A program made the position numbers and the translations under genes. Of a stretch of 64,000 nt of DNA, positions 17,574 through 25,893 are shown one piece after another. The notes beneath the pieces were generated by a model. That model made no database searches and was not told the origin of the DNA. It worked only from the letters and a program-made list of their open reading frames with translations. Source of the DNA: Natranaerobius trueperi (GTDB lineage Bacteria; Bacillota; Natranaerobiia; Natranaerobiales; Natranaerobiaceae); assembly GCF_002216005.1 (NCBI RefSeq), contig NZ_NIQC01000007.1, positions 1-64,000 of the forward strand, given 5' to 3'. How positions within the stretch are numbered: position 1 is the first letter of the stretch; each line of letters opens with the position of its first letter.

Positions 17574-18455
17574 GTGTATATTATTGGAGAAGTTTTACTA
17601 ATTATTAACTTGCTTATTAATAGTATTTTATTATTTATTACAGGAAAACTTCTTAATATAAGAATATTAAAGTACAAAATATTTTTAGCAAGTTTAGTTG
17701 GTGCAATTGGAGTTCTTTTGCCATCGTTTAATGGTGATATTATTTTAAAAATTGTAATTTCCCTGCTAATGGTATTAATAGCATTTGGTAGATTTAACCC
17801 AAAATCTATTATTGTTGTTTTATTATCATTTTATGGAGTAAGTTTTTTAGTAGGAGGCGGAATATTCGGTATATTATATTTGACTGCTAATATTCACGAA
17901 CCTATTATTCTATTACCAGGTGACTTGTCCTTTAAGTATCTATTTTTAGTATTAATTTTAGGATTTGGGGTGATATCTGCAACAAGACTTGTAGAGCGAA
18001 AAACAACATTAAAAAGATTATCTATACCTGTTAAAGTCAAGTTTAATGGGAAAAGTAAAAATTTCAAGGTACTTGTAGACACTGGAAATCAGTTGAAAAC
18101 ATTTACCGGGGAATATTGCCTAGTAGTAGAAGCACAGATATTAGAGGATTTACTTTCCTTTCAGGAGAAAAATTTTATGTCACAATTTGCAAACTTATCA
18201 CAAGACATAGAGCCAGAAAATTTGCATAGTAATACAAAAGTAAGATTTTTTCCAATATGGTTTCAATCTTTAGGTAATCAACATGGTTTCTTATTTGCAT
18301 TTCGCCCCGAAGAGTTATTCATAAAAAAAGAAGTAAATGATAAAGAATGGCAAGAAGTGTCAGCGCTAATCGCCGTTACTTTTCAAAATCTTAATATTGA
18401 TGGAGAAAATAATGGTTTGATATCGCTAGAATTATTTAATTATGCGGAGGGATAA
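17574..18455 (+). CDS. spoIIGA: Sporulation sigma-E processing peptidase SpoIIGA
   Basis: Membrane-embedded aspartic protease that cleaves the pro-sequence from sigma-E in the mother cell. About 293 residues: five hydrophobic segments in the first 140 residues, then a soluble domain with the catalytic DTG in [10 protein letters not shown], as in the Bacillus protein. Start chosen at GTG 17574 after GGAGGAGGG, which gives the usual short hydrophobic N terminus; ATG 17523 would add 17 residues without a ribosome-binding site. sigE, its substrate, starts 1 base after the stop. Confidence 0.94.
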   Translation: MYIIGEVLLIINLLINSILLFITGKLLNIRILKYKIFLASLVGAIGVLLPSFNGDIILKIVISLLMVLIAFGRFNPKSIIVVLLSFYGVSFLVGGGIFGILYLTANIHEPIILLPGDLSFKYLFLVLILGFGVISATRLVERKTTLKRLSIPVKVKFNGKSKNFKVLVDTGNQLKTFTGEYCLVVEAQILEDLLSFQEKNFMSQFANLSQDIEPENLHSNTKVRFFPIWFQSLGNQHGFLFAFRPEELFIKKEVNDKEWQEVSALIAVTFQNLNIDGENNGLISLELFNYAEG

Positions 18456-18456
18456 T

Positions 18457-19167
18457 ATGAGAGCAATTTTGTTTAAAATTCTATTTATCTTGTATAAGTG
18501 GAATATTTTAAAAAAACCACCAATACATTATATTGGTAGTAGTCAAGCGCTTCCCCCGCCACTATCAAAGGAAGAAGAAAAAGAACTATTAGAAAAACTG
18601 ACGTCGGGAGACCAAGAAGTCAAATCAACTTTAATAGAAAGAAACCTTAGGTTAGTGGTATATATAGCAAGAAAGTTTGAAAATACTGGAGTTAATATAG
18701 AAGACTTAATATCAATTGGGACAATTGGTTTAATAAAAGCAGTGAATACGTTTGATCCTGAAAAAAAAATTAAACTGGCTACTTATGCTTCAAAGTGCAT
18801 TGAAAATGAAATACTAATGTATCTGAGAAGAAATAATAAGTTAAAAAATGAAGTTTCTATAGATGAACCATTGAATATTGATTGGGATGGTAATGAATTA
18901 TTATTGTCTGATGTATTAGGTACAGATATTGATGTTATTCATAAAAATATAGAGAAAAAGGTGAATAAAAACTTATTAAAAATTGCTTTAGAAAAACTTT
19001 CTCAGAGAGAAAAAACTATAATGAAGTTAAGGTTTGGTCTTGGTAAAGAATATGGAAAAACACAAAAGGAAGTTGCCGATATATTAGGGATTTCACAGTC
19101 TTATATATCTAGACTTGAAAAGAGAATAATTAAAAGGATGAAAAAAGAAATTAATAAAATGCAGTAG
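18457..19167 (+). CDS. sigE: RNA polymerase sporulation sigma factor SigE (pro-form)
   Basis: Early mother-cell sigma factor. The 236-residue protein begins with a hydrophobic/basic pro-sequence (about residues 1-26) followed by the conserved [15 protein letters not shown] processing region, then sigma regions 2 ([25 protein letters not shown]) and 4 (helix-turn-helix [20 protein letters not shown]). ATG 18457 directly follows GGAGG. Co-transcribed with its processing enzyme spoIIGA. Confidence 0.97.
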   Translation: MRAILFKILFILYKWNILKKPPIHYIGSSQALPPPLSKEEEKELLEKLTSGDQEVKSTLIERNLRLVVYIARKFENTGVNIEDLISIGTIGLIKAVNTFDPEKKIKLATYASKCIENEILMYLRRNNKLKNEVSIDEPLNIDWDGNELLLSDVLGTDIDVIHKNIEKKVNKNLLKIALEKLSQREKTIMKLRFGLGKEYGKTQKEVADILGISQSYISRLEKRIIKRMKKEINKMQ

Positions 19168-19176
19168 TTGTCCTCA

Positions 19177-19205
19177 GTATAAAAAAAGGGTACTTGGAGA
19201 TAAAT
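19177..19205 (+). promoter_or_regulatory. Possible sigma-F-type promoter for sigG
   Basis: GTATA at 19177-19181 and GGAGATAAA from 19196 approximate the sigma-F -35 and -10 consensus, with a 14-base spacer that is slightly short. In Bacillus sigG is transcribed by sigma-F in the forespore, so a promoter in this 76-base gap is expected. This is inference from a partial consensus match. Confidence 0.3.
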
Positions 19206-19243
19206 AAGGACAGATAAGCAATGCAACAGGGGGGCGATGAAAA

Positions 19244-20032
19244 ATGAGCAGTACAAAGGTGGAAATCTCCAATGTTAACACCTCCAAGTTACCCGTATTA
19301 AAAAATAATGAAATGAAAGAACTTTTTAAGAGGATGCAAGATGGTGATGATTTTGCAAGACAAGAACTAATTAATGGTAATCTGAGGTTAGTACTTAGTG
19401 TTATACAAAGATTTAATAATCGCGGAGAATATGTTGATGACCTTTTCCAGGTTGGCTGTGTGGGATTAATAAAAGCTATTGATAACTTTGATTTATCTCA
19501 AAATGTTAAATTTTCCACCTATGCAGTTCCAATGATAATTGGTGAAATTAGAAGATATCTAAGAGATAATAATTCGATTAGGGTCAGTCGTTCCTTAAGA
19601 GATATAGCTTACAAGGCGTTACAAATTAGAGATGAGTTGGTAGAAAAGAATTCCGAAGAGCCTTCTGTATCTGAAATTGCTAAGAGGTTAGACATAAGTA
19701 AAGAACAAGTTGTTTTTGCGTTAGATTCTATCCAAGATCCGGTTTCATTATTTGAACCTATTTATCATGATGGTGGAGATCCAATTTACGTAATGGATCA
19801 GATTAGTGATGAAAAAAATCAAGATAAGAATTGGCTAGAAGAATTAGCGATAAAAGAAGGCTTGCACAAGTTGACTTCAAGAGAGAAATTAATTGTTCAC
19901 AAACGTTTCTTTAACGGAAAAACACAAATGGAAGTTGCTGAGGAGATTAATATTAGCCAAGCACAGGTTTCAAGATTAGAAAAAGCAGCATTATCTCAAT
20001 TAAAAAAGAATATATCAGAAAAACAATCATAG
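19244..20032 (+). CDS. sigG: RNA polymerase sporulation sigma factor SigG
   Basis: Late forespore sigma factor, 262 residues. The N terminus (KVEISNVNTSKLPVLKN) and region 2 (RLVLSVIQRFNNRGEYVDDL, then KFSTYAVPMIIGEIRRYL) are nearly identical to known SigG proteins. Region 4 carries the helix-turn-helix QMEVAEEINISQAQVSRLEK. There is no pro-sequence, as expected. It follows sigE by 76 bases and ends in a long hairpin. Confidence 0.98.
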   Translation: MSSTKVEISNVNTSKLPVLKNNEMKELFKRMQDGDDFARQELINGNLRLVLSVIQRFNNRGEYVDDLFQVGCVGLIKAIDNFDLSQNVKFSTYAVPMIIGEIRRYLRDNNSIRVSRSLRDIAYKALQIRDELVEKNSEEPSVSEIAKRLDISKEQVVFALDSIQDPVSLFEPIYHDGGDPIYVMDQISDEKNQDKNWLEELAIKEGLHKLTSREKLIVHKRFFNGKTQMEVAEEINISQAQVSRLEKAALSQLKKNISEKQS

Positions 20033-20054
20033 ATATATATTGTTGACTATTTTG

Positions 20055-20109
20055 AGCTGCATTTCAAATGTTAGATACTGAAACTAACACATTTGAAATG
20101 CAGCTTTTA
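20055..20109 (+). terminator. Long hairpin terminator after sigG
   Basis: A stem of about 20 bp, AGCTGCATTTCAAATG with its complement CATTTGAAATGCAGCT, continued by TTAG/CTAA with a 2-base bulge in the second arm, is followed by TTTTAT. It is unusually long for a terminator but well placed at the end of the sporulation operon. Confidence 0.75.
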
Positions 20110-20208
20110 TATAATAGAGTTGTTAAGGATTGGATTAAAGAAAGTTTTTTAATTAATAGCAATAATATTGAATCATAGTCATATACATGTTAGTGAGGGG
20201 GCATAAAA

Positions 20209-20484
20209 ATGATAAAAGCTTCCGACCTAAGAAGAAGAGAAATTGTTAATGTATTTGACGGAAAAAGGTTAGGCTTTGTAAGTGATTTAGAGATCGATGA
20301 CTCTGAAGGTTATATCAATGCGATTATAGTACCAGGACCAGGTAAATTTTTTGGTTTATTTGGAGGAGACAGAGATTATATTATACCTTGGGAAAAAATA
20401 GTAAAAATAGGTTCTGATGTTATTTTAGTAGAAGTTCCTGGAACCCATAGGAAATCACGGAATTCAAAAGATACAAAAAGCTAA
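20209..20484 (+). CDS. ylmC: YlmC/YmxH family PRC-barrel sporulation protein
   Basis: A 91-residue protein of the YlmC/YmxH family, a PRC-barrel-like fold found almost only in spore formers. Visible are the N-terminal LRRREIVNVFDGKRLGFV strand pair, a central glycine-rich turn (GKFFGLFGG) and the closing RDYIIPWEKIVKIG. Molecular role is not established. It sits, as in Bacillus and Clostridia, just downstream of sigG and upstream of the ylm division genes, and has its own strong terminator. Confidence 0.88.
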   Translation: MIKASDLRRREIVNVFDGKRLGFVSDLEIDDSEGYINAIIVPGPGKFFGLFGGDRDYIIPWEKIVKIGSDVILVEVPGTHRKSRNSKDTKS

Positions 20485-20518
20485 ATATTAATTAGGATTA
20501 AATTAATTTATAGAGAAT

Positions 20519-20547
20519 GCCTCGTACCCTTTTGTACGGGGTTTTTT
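20519..20547 (+). terminator. Terminator after ylmC
   Basis: CCTCGTAC pairs with GTACGGGG (one T-G pair) around a 6-base loop and is followed by TTTTTT. A TATAAT at 20553-20558 just beyond may belong to the promoter of the next gene. Confidence 0.85.
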
Positions 20548-20607
20548 GTTGTTATAATTAATAGATAAACAATAGATGATATTTTATGTTTACTGGGGGA
20601 GTTATTA

Positions 20608-21423
20608 TTGTCTGATCGTAACATGAAATTTACTGAAGGGAAAAATGGAATAGTTTATTTAACTACTGATTTTTTTAGCTCAAAAGAGGTTAATTTGGCT
20701 TTTTCGACTAGATTTGGTGGTGTGAGTAAAGAACCATATAATAGTCTTAACTTAGGTTTTTCAGTTCAAGATAACAAAGATAATGTTAAAAATAATAGAA
20801 TTAGATTTGTAAAAGGTGTAAATTGTGATCCTGAACGTGTAGTATTTGGTAATCAGGTACACGGTGATAATATTGAGATCATAGAAAGCTTAGGCTCAAA
20901 AGGGATGTTGATAAATGATGAGATGGGGATCGAAAGAACTGATGGTTTAATAACATTAACAAAAAATGTCACATTACTTGGTAGTTTTGCTGATTGTGTT
21001 CCAATATTTTTCTATGAGCCTAAATTAGAATTAGTTGGTTTAGTACATGCAGGATGGAAAGGTACTTTTTCAGAGATAGGTAAAAAATCAGTTTTAAAAA
21101 TACTTGAGTTAGGCGGAAATGTTGAAGATATCAAAGTTATTATAGGCCCGTCAATTGGAGTATGTTGTTATCAAGTTGGTGATGAACTATATAAAAAGGC
21201 GCAAGGACTATCATATAAGTCTGAAATTTTTCTAAAAAAACAAAGTGGACTTTATTTAGATTTATGGAAGACCAATTTTTTACAGCTACAAGAGGCTGGA
21301 GTGTTAATCAAAAATATTATGGTGAGTAATATGTGTACCTTTTGTAATTATGACATTTTTTTCTCATATCGTAGAGGAGGAAAAAAAACAGGACGTATGA
21401 TGGGTTTAATATCGTTAAAATAA
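20608..21423 (+). CDS. pgeF: Purine nucleoside phosphorylase/polyphenol oxidase-type YfiH family protein (YlmD)
   Basis: Multicopper-oxidase-like (YfiH, DUF152) family protein of 271 residues. Members have been reported with laccase, purine-nucleoside and peptidoglycan-editing activities, so the exact substrate here is open. The family metal or catalytic residues are visible: histidine in GNQVHGD, cysteine in SFADCVP and histidine in LVHAGWKGT. TTG start after GGGGGAG. It is the usual ylmD neighbour of ylmE and sepF. Confidence 0.88.
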   Translation: MSDRNMKFTEGKNGIVYLTTDFFSSKEVNLAFSTRFGGVSKEPYNSLNLGFSVQDNKDNVKNNRIRFVKGVNCDPERVVFGNQVHGDNIEIIESLGSKGMLINDEMGIERTDGLITLTKNVTLLGSFADCVPIFFYEPKLELVGLVHAGWKGTFSEIGKKSVLKILELGGNVEDIKVIIGPSIGVCCYQVGDELYKKAQGLSYKSEIFLKKQSGLYLDLWKTNFLQLQEAGVLIKNIMVSNMCTFCNYDIFFSYRRGGKKTGRMMGLISLK

Positions 21424-21510
21424 ACTTTTTAGCAGGAACTTTCAGTTTTTAGGAGAATTTATAATAATGCAATATTAAATTAATGTAATCGATTTGGAAG
21501 GGGGAGTAGT

Positions 21511-22701
21511 TTGAATCGAAATAGCAACACAGGTAATGTAGTAAATTTTCCAAAGAACCGTAATAAAAAACCTAGAAATGATAGTAAAAGGCAACCTTCA
21601 TTACTGCCTCTTTTGATTTTATTTTTATTAATACTTTTTTTGGTTTTGTTCTTGTCGTGGGCACGTAGTTTTATTTTTGCTAGGTTTGTAGATATTGAAG
21701 TTCTTGAAAAAGACAAACAAGAATATTGGTTAGAAGATCTCACAGCTGTTATAAGAAGAGACGAAGAAATCGTTTATGCACCAGTTTCAGGTAAAACAAA
21801 TCGACTGGTACAAGAAGGAAAAAGAGTACAGAAAGGCCAACCTATAATTTCTTATGATCAAGTATCAATTACTGAAAAAGATTTTCAAACCACAGATGAT
21901 ATAGCAAATGAGATTAACAAAACACTAGCTAGATTTGAAATAGAATTATCTGCTTTAAGAAATCAAGATTCTAGTGGAGCTCATATAAGTGAAACTATAG
22001 AAGAATTAAAAGAATTAGATTCTAATTATCAAGAGCTAGTTAATCCTGATATTGAACTGGGAAATACTGATGAGTCTACTAAAATTAATGCACCTAAACC
22101 AGGAATTATTAGTTTTTTCATTGACGGGTTAGAAGAAAAATTAGACAAAGAGAGTATTACACCTGAAAAAATTAATCAATACAAAGGTCAATATGAAGAA
22201 TATTTACAGGACTATGAAGTTGCAGTTGCAAGAGCTCCATTGTTTAAAATGGTAGATAATCATCGATGGGAAGCTATGGTAATTGTAAATTCATCGAAGT
22301 TATCTTATTTTGATGAGGGGAAGAGTGTACCAACAGAATTTCATTTTAATCAAGGGGACACTCTTACAGGTAAAGTTTTAGATGTTAAAGAACATGATGA
22401 TTATGGAATTGTAAATCTTGAGTTTAGGCGCGAAATTGAAGACTTTTGGGAAACAAGATTTACAGAAGTAAATTTAGTTAAGAATACACGTACAGGATTT
22501 AAAATACCGGAAAGTGCACTTACTGAAAAAGACGGACAAACTGGGGTATATCTTATTAAAAGAGGTATTGTCCGCTTTAAAAGTATTGAAATTATAGATG
22601 AGTTAAAGGCAGATGATTATGTACTAGCAGATGGTTTAGATGAAGGAAGTTTAATAGTGACAAGCACCTTTTTTGTCAGAGAGGGTGACAAATTAAGGTA
22701 A
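21511..22701 (+). CDS. Orphan HlyD-like membrane adaptor protein
   Basis: A 396-residue membrane-anchored protein: basic cytoplasmic N terminus, one membrane helix at about 29-52, then a short lipoyl-like half motif (PVSGKTNRLVQEGKRV) near residue 90 and a helical stretch at about 115-190. A C-terminal beta domain (GFKIPESALTEKDGQTGVYL) is typical of HlyD/RND adaptor proteins. No transporter gene is adjacent, and the host looks monoderm, so a classical efflux role is doubtful. Its place in the ylm division block (7 bases or less from ribosome-binding site to next gene) suggests an envelope role. Function not assigned. TTG start after GGAAGGGGG. Confidence 0.75.
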   Translation: MNRNSNTGNVVNFPKNRNKKPRNDSKRQPSLLPLLILFLLILFLVLFLSWARSFIFARFVDIEVLEKDKQEYWLEDLTAVIRRDEEIVYAPVSGKTNRLVQEGKRVQKGQPIISYDQVSITEKDFQTTDDIANEINKTLARFEIELSALRNQDSSGAHISETIEELKELDSNYQELVNPDIELGNTDESTKINAPKPGIISFFIDGLEEKLDKESITPEKINQYKGQYEEYLQDYEVAVARAPLFKMVDNHRWEAMVIVNSSKLSYFDEGKSVPTEFHFNQGDTLTGKVLDVKEHDDYGIVNLEFRREIEDFWETRFTEVNLVKNTRTGFKIPESALTEKDGQTGVYLIKRGIVRFKSIEIIDELKADDYVLADGLDEGSLIVTSTFFVREGDKLR

Positions 22702-22716
22702 GAAAGGGGGATTAGC

Positions 22717-23424
22717 ATGACTAATATAGAATGTATTAAATATAACTTGTCTGATATTAAACATTGTATATCTGAAGCTGCGAAAAAAGCAGGAACTTCA
22801 GAAAATGATATCAAAATGGTAGCAGTTACTAAATATGCTAATTTAGATCAGATGAATAAACTACTTGACTTAGGTGTTACAGATCTAGGTGAAAATAAAG
22901 TACAAACTGCAGTACCGAAAATTGAGAAATTAGGTGATCAAGTGAACTGGCATTTTGTTGGACATCTTCAAAGTAATAAAGTGAAATATTTAATTAATTA
23001 TGTAGACTTAATTCATTCCTTAGATAGGAAATCACTAGCTAAAGAGTTAGATAAGCGAGCTAAGAAAGATGATATTTATGTTGATGCCTTAGTTCAAGTT
23101 AACATAGCACAAGATGAATCAAAATATGGTATTTCACCTGATCAAGTTACACCTTTTATAGATAAAACTATGAACAGTTATCCTAACATTAATATACGAG
23201 GATTAATGACAATGACTCCATACTATCCAGATCCAGAAGAAATACGGCCATATTATGTTAAAATGACTGAATTATTTAGAAAAATTAAAGATGAGTTTGA
23301 AATTGATGACTTTAAGTACTTATCTATGGGAATGTCACATGATTTCCCAATAGCTATAGAGGAAGGGGCTAATCTTGTGAGAATTGGACGTGCTTTTTTC
23401 AAATCTAGAGAGGAGGGGAATTAA
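22717..23424 (+). CDS. ylmE: YggS/YlmE family pyridoxal phosphate homeostasis protein
   Basis: Single-domain PLP-binding protein of 235 residues with the alanine-racemase-like barrel. The PLP lysine is in MVAVTKYAN near residue 37, and the family blocks GENKVQTA, WHFVGHLQSNK and SMGMSHDF are intact. Members buffer pyridoxal phosphate and influence amino acid pools; no enzymatic reaction is proven. It is followed 2 bases later by sepF, the standard ylmE-sepF pairing. Confidence 0.95.
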   Translation: MTNIECIKYNLSDIKHCISEAAKKAGTSENDIKMVAVTKYANLDQMNKLLDLGVTDLGENKVQTAVPKIEKLGDQVNWHFVGHLQSNKVKYLINYVDLIHSLDRKSLAKELDKRAKKDDIYVDALVQVNIAQDESKYGISPDQVTPFIDKTMNSYPNINIRGLMTMTPYYPDPEEIRPYYVKMTELFRKIKDEFEIDDFKYLSMGMSHDFPIAIEEGANLVRIGRAFFKSREEGN

Positions 23425-23426
23425 AC

Positions 23427-23897
23427 ATGAGTTTTTTTGAAAAAATGTTAGTATTTTTAGGTCTAGCAGAAGAAACTGAAGAAGAAATTATTGAAGAAGA
23501 AGAAACTGAACCAGTTCGAGAAACTTCAGAAAGAAACAAAAAGAAGAAGGTTGCTAGAAAGAATAAAGATAATCAGGTAGTACCGTTACACAAAGCATCT
23601 AACCAACATAATATTAAAGTCTTTTTATTAGCCCCTAAAAAGTATGATGAAGCTCAAATGGTTGGTAAGTATCTTAAAAATGGATTCCCAGTTATAGTTA
23701 ACTTAGAAAATTTAGAAGTCGAAACAGCTAAACAGCTTATTGATTTCGTAAGTGGGACGGTATTTGCTCTTGATGGCAACCTACATAAAATAGGTCAAAA
23801 TATCTTCTTATTTTCACCACCAAATATAGAAATTGAAGGTGAAATAAGTTCTATTAATAGTGAGTATGAACTTGAGCAAAAGTATAACGAGGAATAA
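23427..23897 (+). CDS. sepF: Cell division protein SepF
   Basis: FtsZ-binding membrane anchor that aligns Z-ring filaments. The 156 residues comprise an N-terminal amphipathic helix (MSFFEKMLVFLGL) for membrane binding and a strongly acidic then basic linker (about 15-55). The DUF552 core follows (about 65-145) with VFLLAPKKYDEAQM and GYxLxG-type strands (GTVFALDGNLHKIG). Partner FtsZ and FtsA are encoded upstream in the same region. Confidence 0.95.
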   Translation: MSFFEKMLVFLGLAEETEEEIIEEEETEPVRETSERNKKKKVARKNKDNQVVPLHKASNQHNIKVFLLAPKKYDEAQMVGKYLKNGFPVIVNLENLEVETAKQLIDFVSGTVFALDGNLHKIGQNIFLFSPPNIEIEGEISSINSEYELEQKYNEE

Positions 23898-23911
23898 AGG
23901 GGTTGAGGTAA

Positions 23912-24199
23912 TTGTTTGTAACAAGAATATTCGGTTTTTTATTTCAAATAATATATACTTTACTAATTTTACGAGTTATTTTCTCTTTTTTAAAACCAGA
24001 CCCTTTTAGGTATCGGACTCTTTTTAACGCAAATAAATTTATATTTAAAATAACAGAACCTTTTTTATCTCCAATCCGAAATTTAGTGTCGCCAATAACT
24101 GTTGGAGGTGGAGGATATATTGATCTTTCACCATTAATTGCTTTATTGATATTAAATTTATTACAGCGTATATTGTTTAGTTTTAGTTATTTACTTTAG
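23912..24199 (+). CDS. ylmG: YggT family membrane protein YlmG
   Basis: A 95-residue protein with two hydrophobic segments (about 5-25 and 70-93) separated by a loop with the YGGT-family features FSFLKPDPF and ITEPFLSPIRNL. It has been tied to envelope and division functions in bacteria and to nucleoid distribution in plastids, without a defined biochemical role. TTG start after GGGGTTGAGG. It lies between sepF and ylmH, as in Bacillus. Confidence 0.9.
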   Translation: MFVTRIFGFLFQIIYTLLILRVIFSFLKPDPFRYRTLFNANKFIFKITEPFLSPIRNLVSPITVGGGGYIDLSPLIALLILNLLQRILFSFSYLL

Positions 24200-24214
24200 A
24201 GAAGGAGGCATAAG

Positions 24215-25012
24215 ATGGAAGATGATAAACATAAAATTTTAAACCATTATACCCATCCTGTTGATAAAGAAACTGCAAGTAAAGTATATGATAAGGCAAA
24301 TAAGGTTTTTGAGCAGCAAAAATTAGAAATCACTGATTTTTTGGATCCACATCAAGTGGATATTGCTGAGAGAATCATTAATAGCTTTGCAGATATTTCT
24401 GCAGTATTTCATGGAGGGTTTGATAGTAGTGAACGTAAAAAAGTAGGGATTTTTCCAAAAGTATGGAATATTACAGAAAAAGATCTAGGAATAGAAGTTT
24501 TGGAGATACAAGTTCGGTTTGAGTTTGAAAAGGTTTCACACAGGGATGTATTAGGAGCAGTATTAGGTCTAGGTTTAAAAAGAGAAAAAATCGGTGATAT
24601 TCAGTTGTTTATGGAAAATAATAAAGTTTTTTTAGCTGTTGATAGAGAGATCTCACAATTTATATGTGATAATCTAGTTCAAATTAAGAATACAAGTGTA
24701 TCAATTTATGTTGCTGATGATGAGTTAAAACTACCTAAGGAAGAATTTACAAAAGAAATAACAGGTACAGTATCAAGTTTAAGGTTAGATGCAGTTTCAA
24801 GTATAGGATTTGGAGCATCAAGAAGTAAAATGAATCAACTTATAAAAGCAGAAAGAGTAAAAATTAATTGGAAACCAACATCTGATCCTAAAACTACTGT
24901 AAACACCTGTGATGTTATTTCACTTCGAGGAAAGGGAAGGGTTGAAGTAGCAGAAGTTGGCGGGAAAAGTCGAAAAGGAAGGAGGCATGTCAGATTAAGA
25001 CGCTATAAATAA
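24215..25012 (+). CDS. ylmH: S4-domain RNA-binding protein YlmH
   Basis: A 265-residue RNA-binding protein. The N-terminal two thirds form the YlmH-specific domain and residues about 183-245 form an S4 domain (LRLDAVSSIGFGASRSKMNQ), ending in a very basic tail (GKSRKGRRHVRLRRYK). In Bacillus YlmH is linked to rescue of stalled 50S-peptidyl-tRNA complexes and ribosome quality control, which would pair it functionally with RqcH at 31222. It precedes divIVA. Confidence 0.92.
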   Translation: MEDDKHKILNHYTHPVDKETASKVYDKANKVFEQQKLEITDFLDPHQVDIAERIINSFADISAVFHGGFDSSERKKVGIFPKVWNITEKDLGIEVLEIQVRFEFEKVSHRDVLGAVLGLGLKREKIGDIQLFMENNKVFLAVDREISQFICDNLVQIKNTSVSIYVADDELKLPKEEFTKEITGTVSSLRLDAVSSIGFGASRSKMNQLIKAERVKINWKPTSDPKTTVNTCDVISLRGKGRVEVAEVGGKSRKGRRHVRLRRYK

Positions 25013-25036
25013 TTTTCATCCATAGGAGGTGTAATG

Positions 25037-25570
25037 ATGACTTTAACTCCTTTAGATATACATAATAAAGAATTTTCCAAAGGTATCCGTGGTTATAATC
25101 CAGATGAAGTTAATGAGTTTTTAGATCAAGTAGTAAAAGATTACGAAAGTATAATTAAGAAAAATATAGAACTAAAAGATGAGGTAGAGAAATTAAATAA
25201 TAAAATAGAACATTATCAAAAAATGGAAGAAACTTTGCATAATGCAATAATTGTAGCTCAAGAAACTGCAGAGGAAGTAAAGGAAAGTGCACAAAAAGAA
25301 GCAGAGTTAATTAAACGTGAAGCTGAGAGCGATGCAAATAAGAAAATTGAAGAAGCTAATAACCAAGTTAGTAGAATAAAATCTGAAATAGAAGAACTTA
25401 AAAAACAAGAAAAAACATATAAAGCTCGATTTAAGTCGATGTTAGAGACACAGCTAGAATTACTAGAATCAGATAATTTGCAAGAGAATGATGTTGATTA
25501 TCAGGAGGATTATTCAGTAGAAACAGCTGACTCTAATGAATTTACTAGTGAGGAACAAGGTGACTCTTAA
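25037..25570 (+). CDS. divIVA: Cell division/polarity protein DivIVA
   Basis: Coiled-coil protein that binds negatively curved membrane at poles and septa. The 177-residue chain begins with the lipid-binding domain (LTPLDIHNKEFSKGIRGYN, then VNEFLDQVVKDYE) and continues as a long coiled coil (about 30-145) with an acidic tail. ATG 25037 gives the family N terminus and 7-base spacing from AGGAGG; ATG 25034 one codon earlier is closer than usual. Confidence 0.96.
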   Translation: MTLTPLDIHNKEFSKGIRGYNPDEVNEFLDQVVKDYESIIKKNIELKDEVEKLNNKIEHYQKMEETLHNAIIVAQETAEEVKESAQKEAELIKREAESDANKKIEEANNQVSRIKSEIEELKKQEKTYKARFKSMLETQLELLESDNLQENDVDYQEDYSVETADSNEFTSEEQGDS

Positions 25571-25587
25571 AAGGATATGTAATATTA

Positions 25588-25616
25588 TTGCACGGAATTT
25601 TTGAATATGCTATAAT
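25588..25616 (+). promoter_or_regulatory. Sigma-A promoter of the ileS T-box leader
   Basis: TTGCAC at 25588-25593 and TATAAT at 25611-25616 are separated by 17 bases, and TG one base upstream of the -10 makes an extended -10. Transcription should begin near 25623, giving a leader of about 270 bases ahead of ileS. Confidence 0.75.
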
Positions 25617-25623
25617 TTATAAA

Positions 25624-25858
25624 AATATCTTGATGGATAATAGCTATGAAGGGAAGAGTAGCCTTTTTTTAAAATCTACAGAGAGCCAGGTGGCTGAGAA
25701 CTGGTGATTTAAAATAGGCGAAGATCATCCCAGAGCTCTTTAAGTGAATTTTAGTAGCTTAAAGCGTTAAGCAGGCGTTAACTGCTTAAAGTGCTGGTAA
25801 AATTTCCAGTACTAGGGTGGTACCGCGGGATAAGCTCGCCCCTAGAGGGGCGTGCTTT
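25624..25858 (+). promoter_or_regulatory. T-box riboswitch (isoleucine) with terminator, upstream of ileS
   Basis: A tRNA-sensing leader. The T-box core AGGGTGGTACCGCGG is at 25814-25828 and its ACC-containing bulge can alternatively pair in an antiterminator. The stem I region (AGAGAGCCAGGTGGCTGAGA near 25680-25700) has the usual GA motif. The likely specifier is ATC (Ile) at 25724-25726 after GCGAAG. The terminator stem is GCTCGCCCC with GGGGCGTGC (25834-25852), followed by T. Uncharged tRNA-Ile should stabilise the antiterminator and switch ileS on. Confidence 0.93.
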
Positions 25859-25893
25859 TTTGTTATTTAATAAAAATAGGAGGGTGGTTAACA

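Noticed and set aside
20538-20558. Promoter for pgeF with TATAAT at 20553
   Set aside because: The only -35 candidate (TTGTAC) lies in the terminator stem with a 15-base spacer, so the pair is not convincing.
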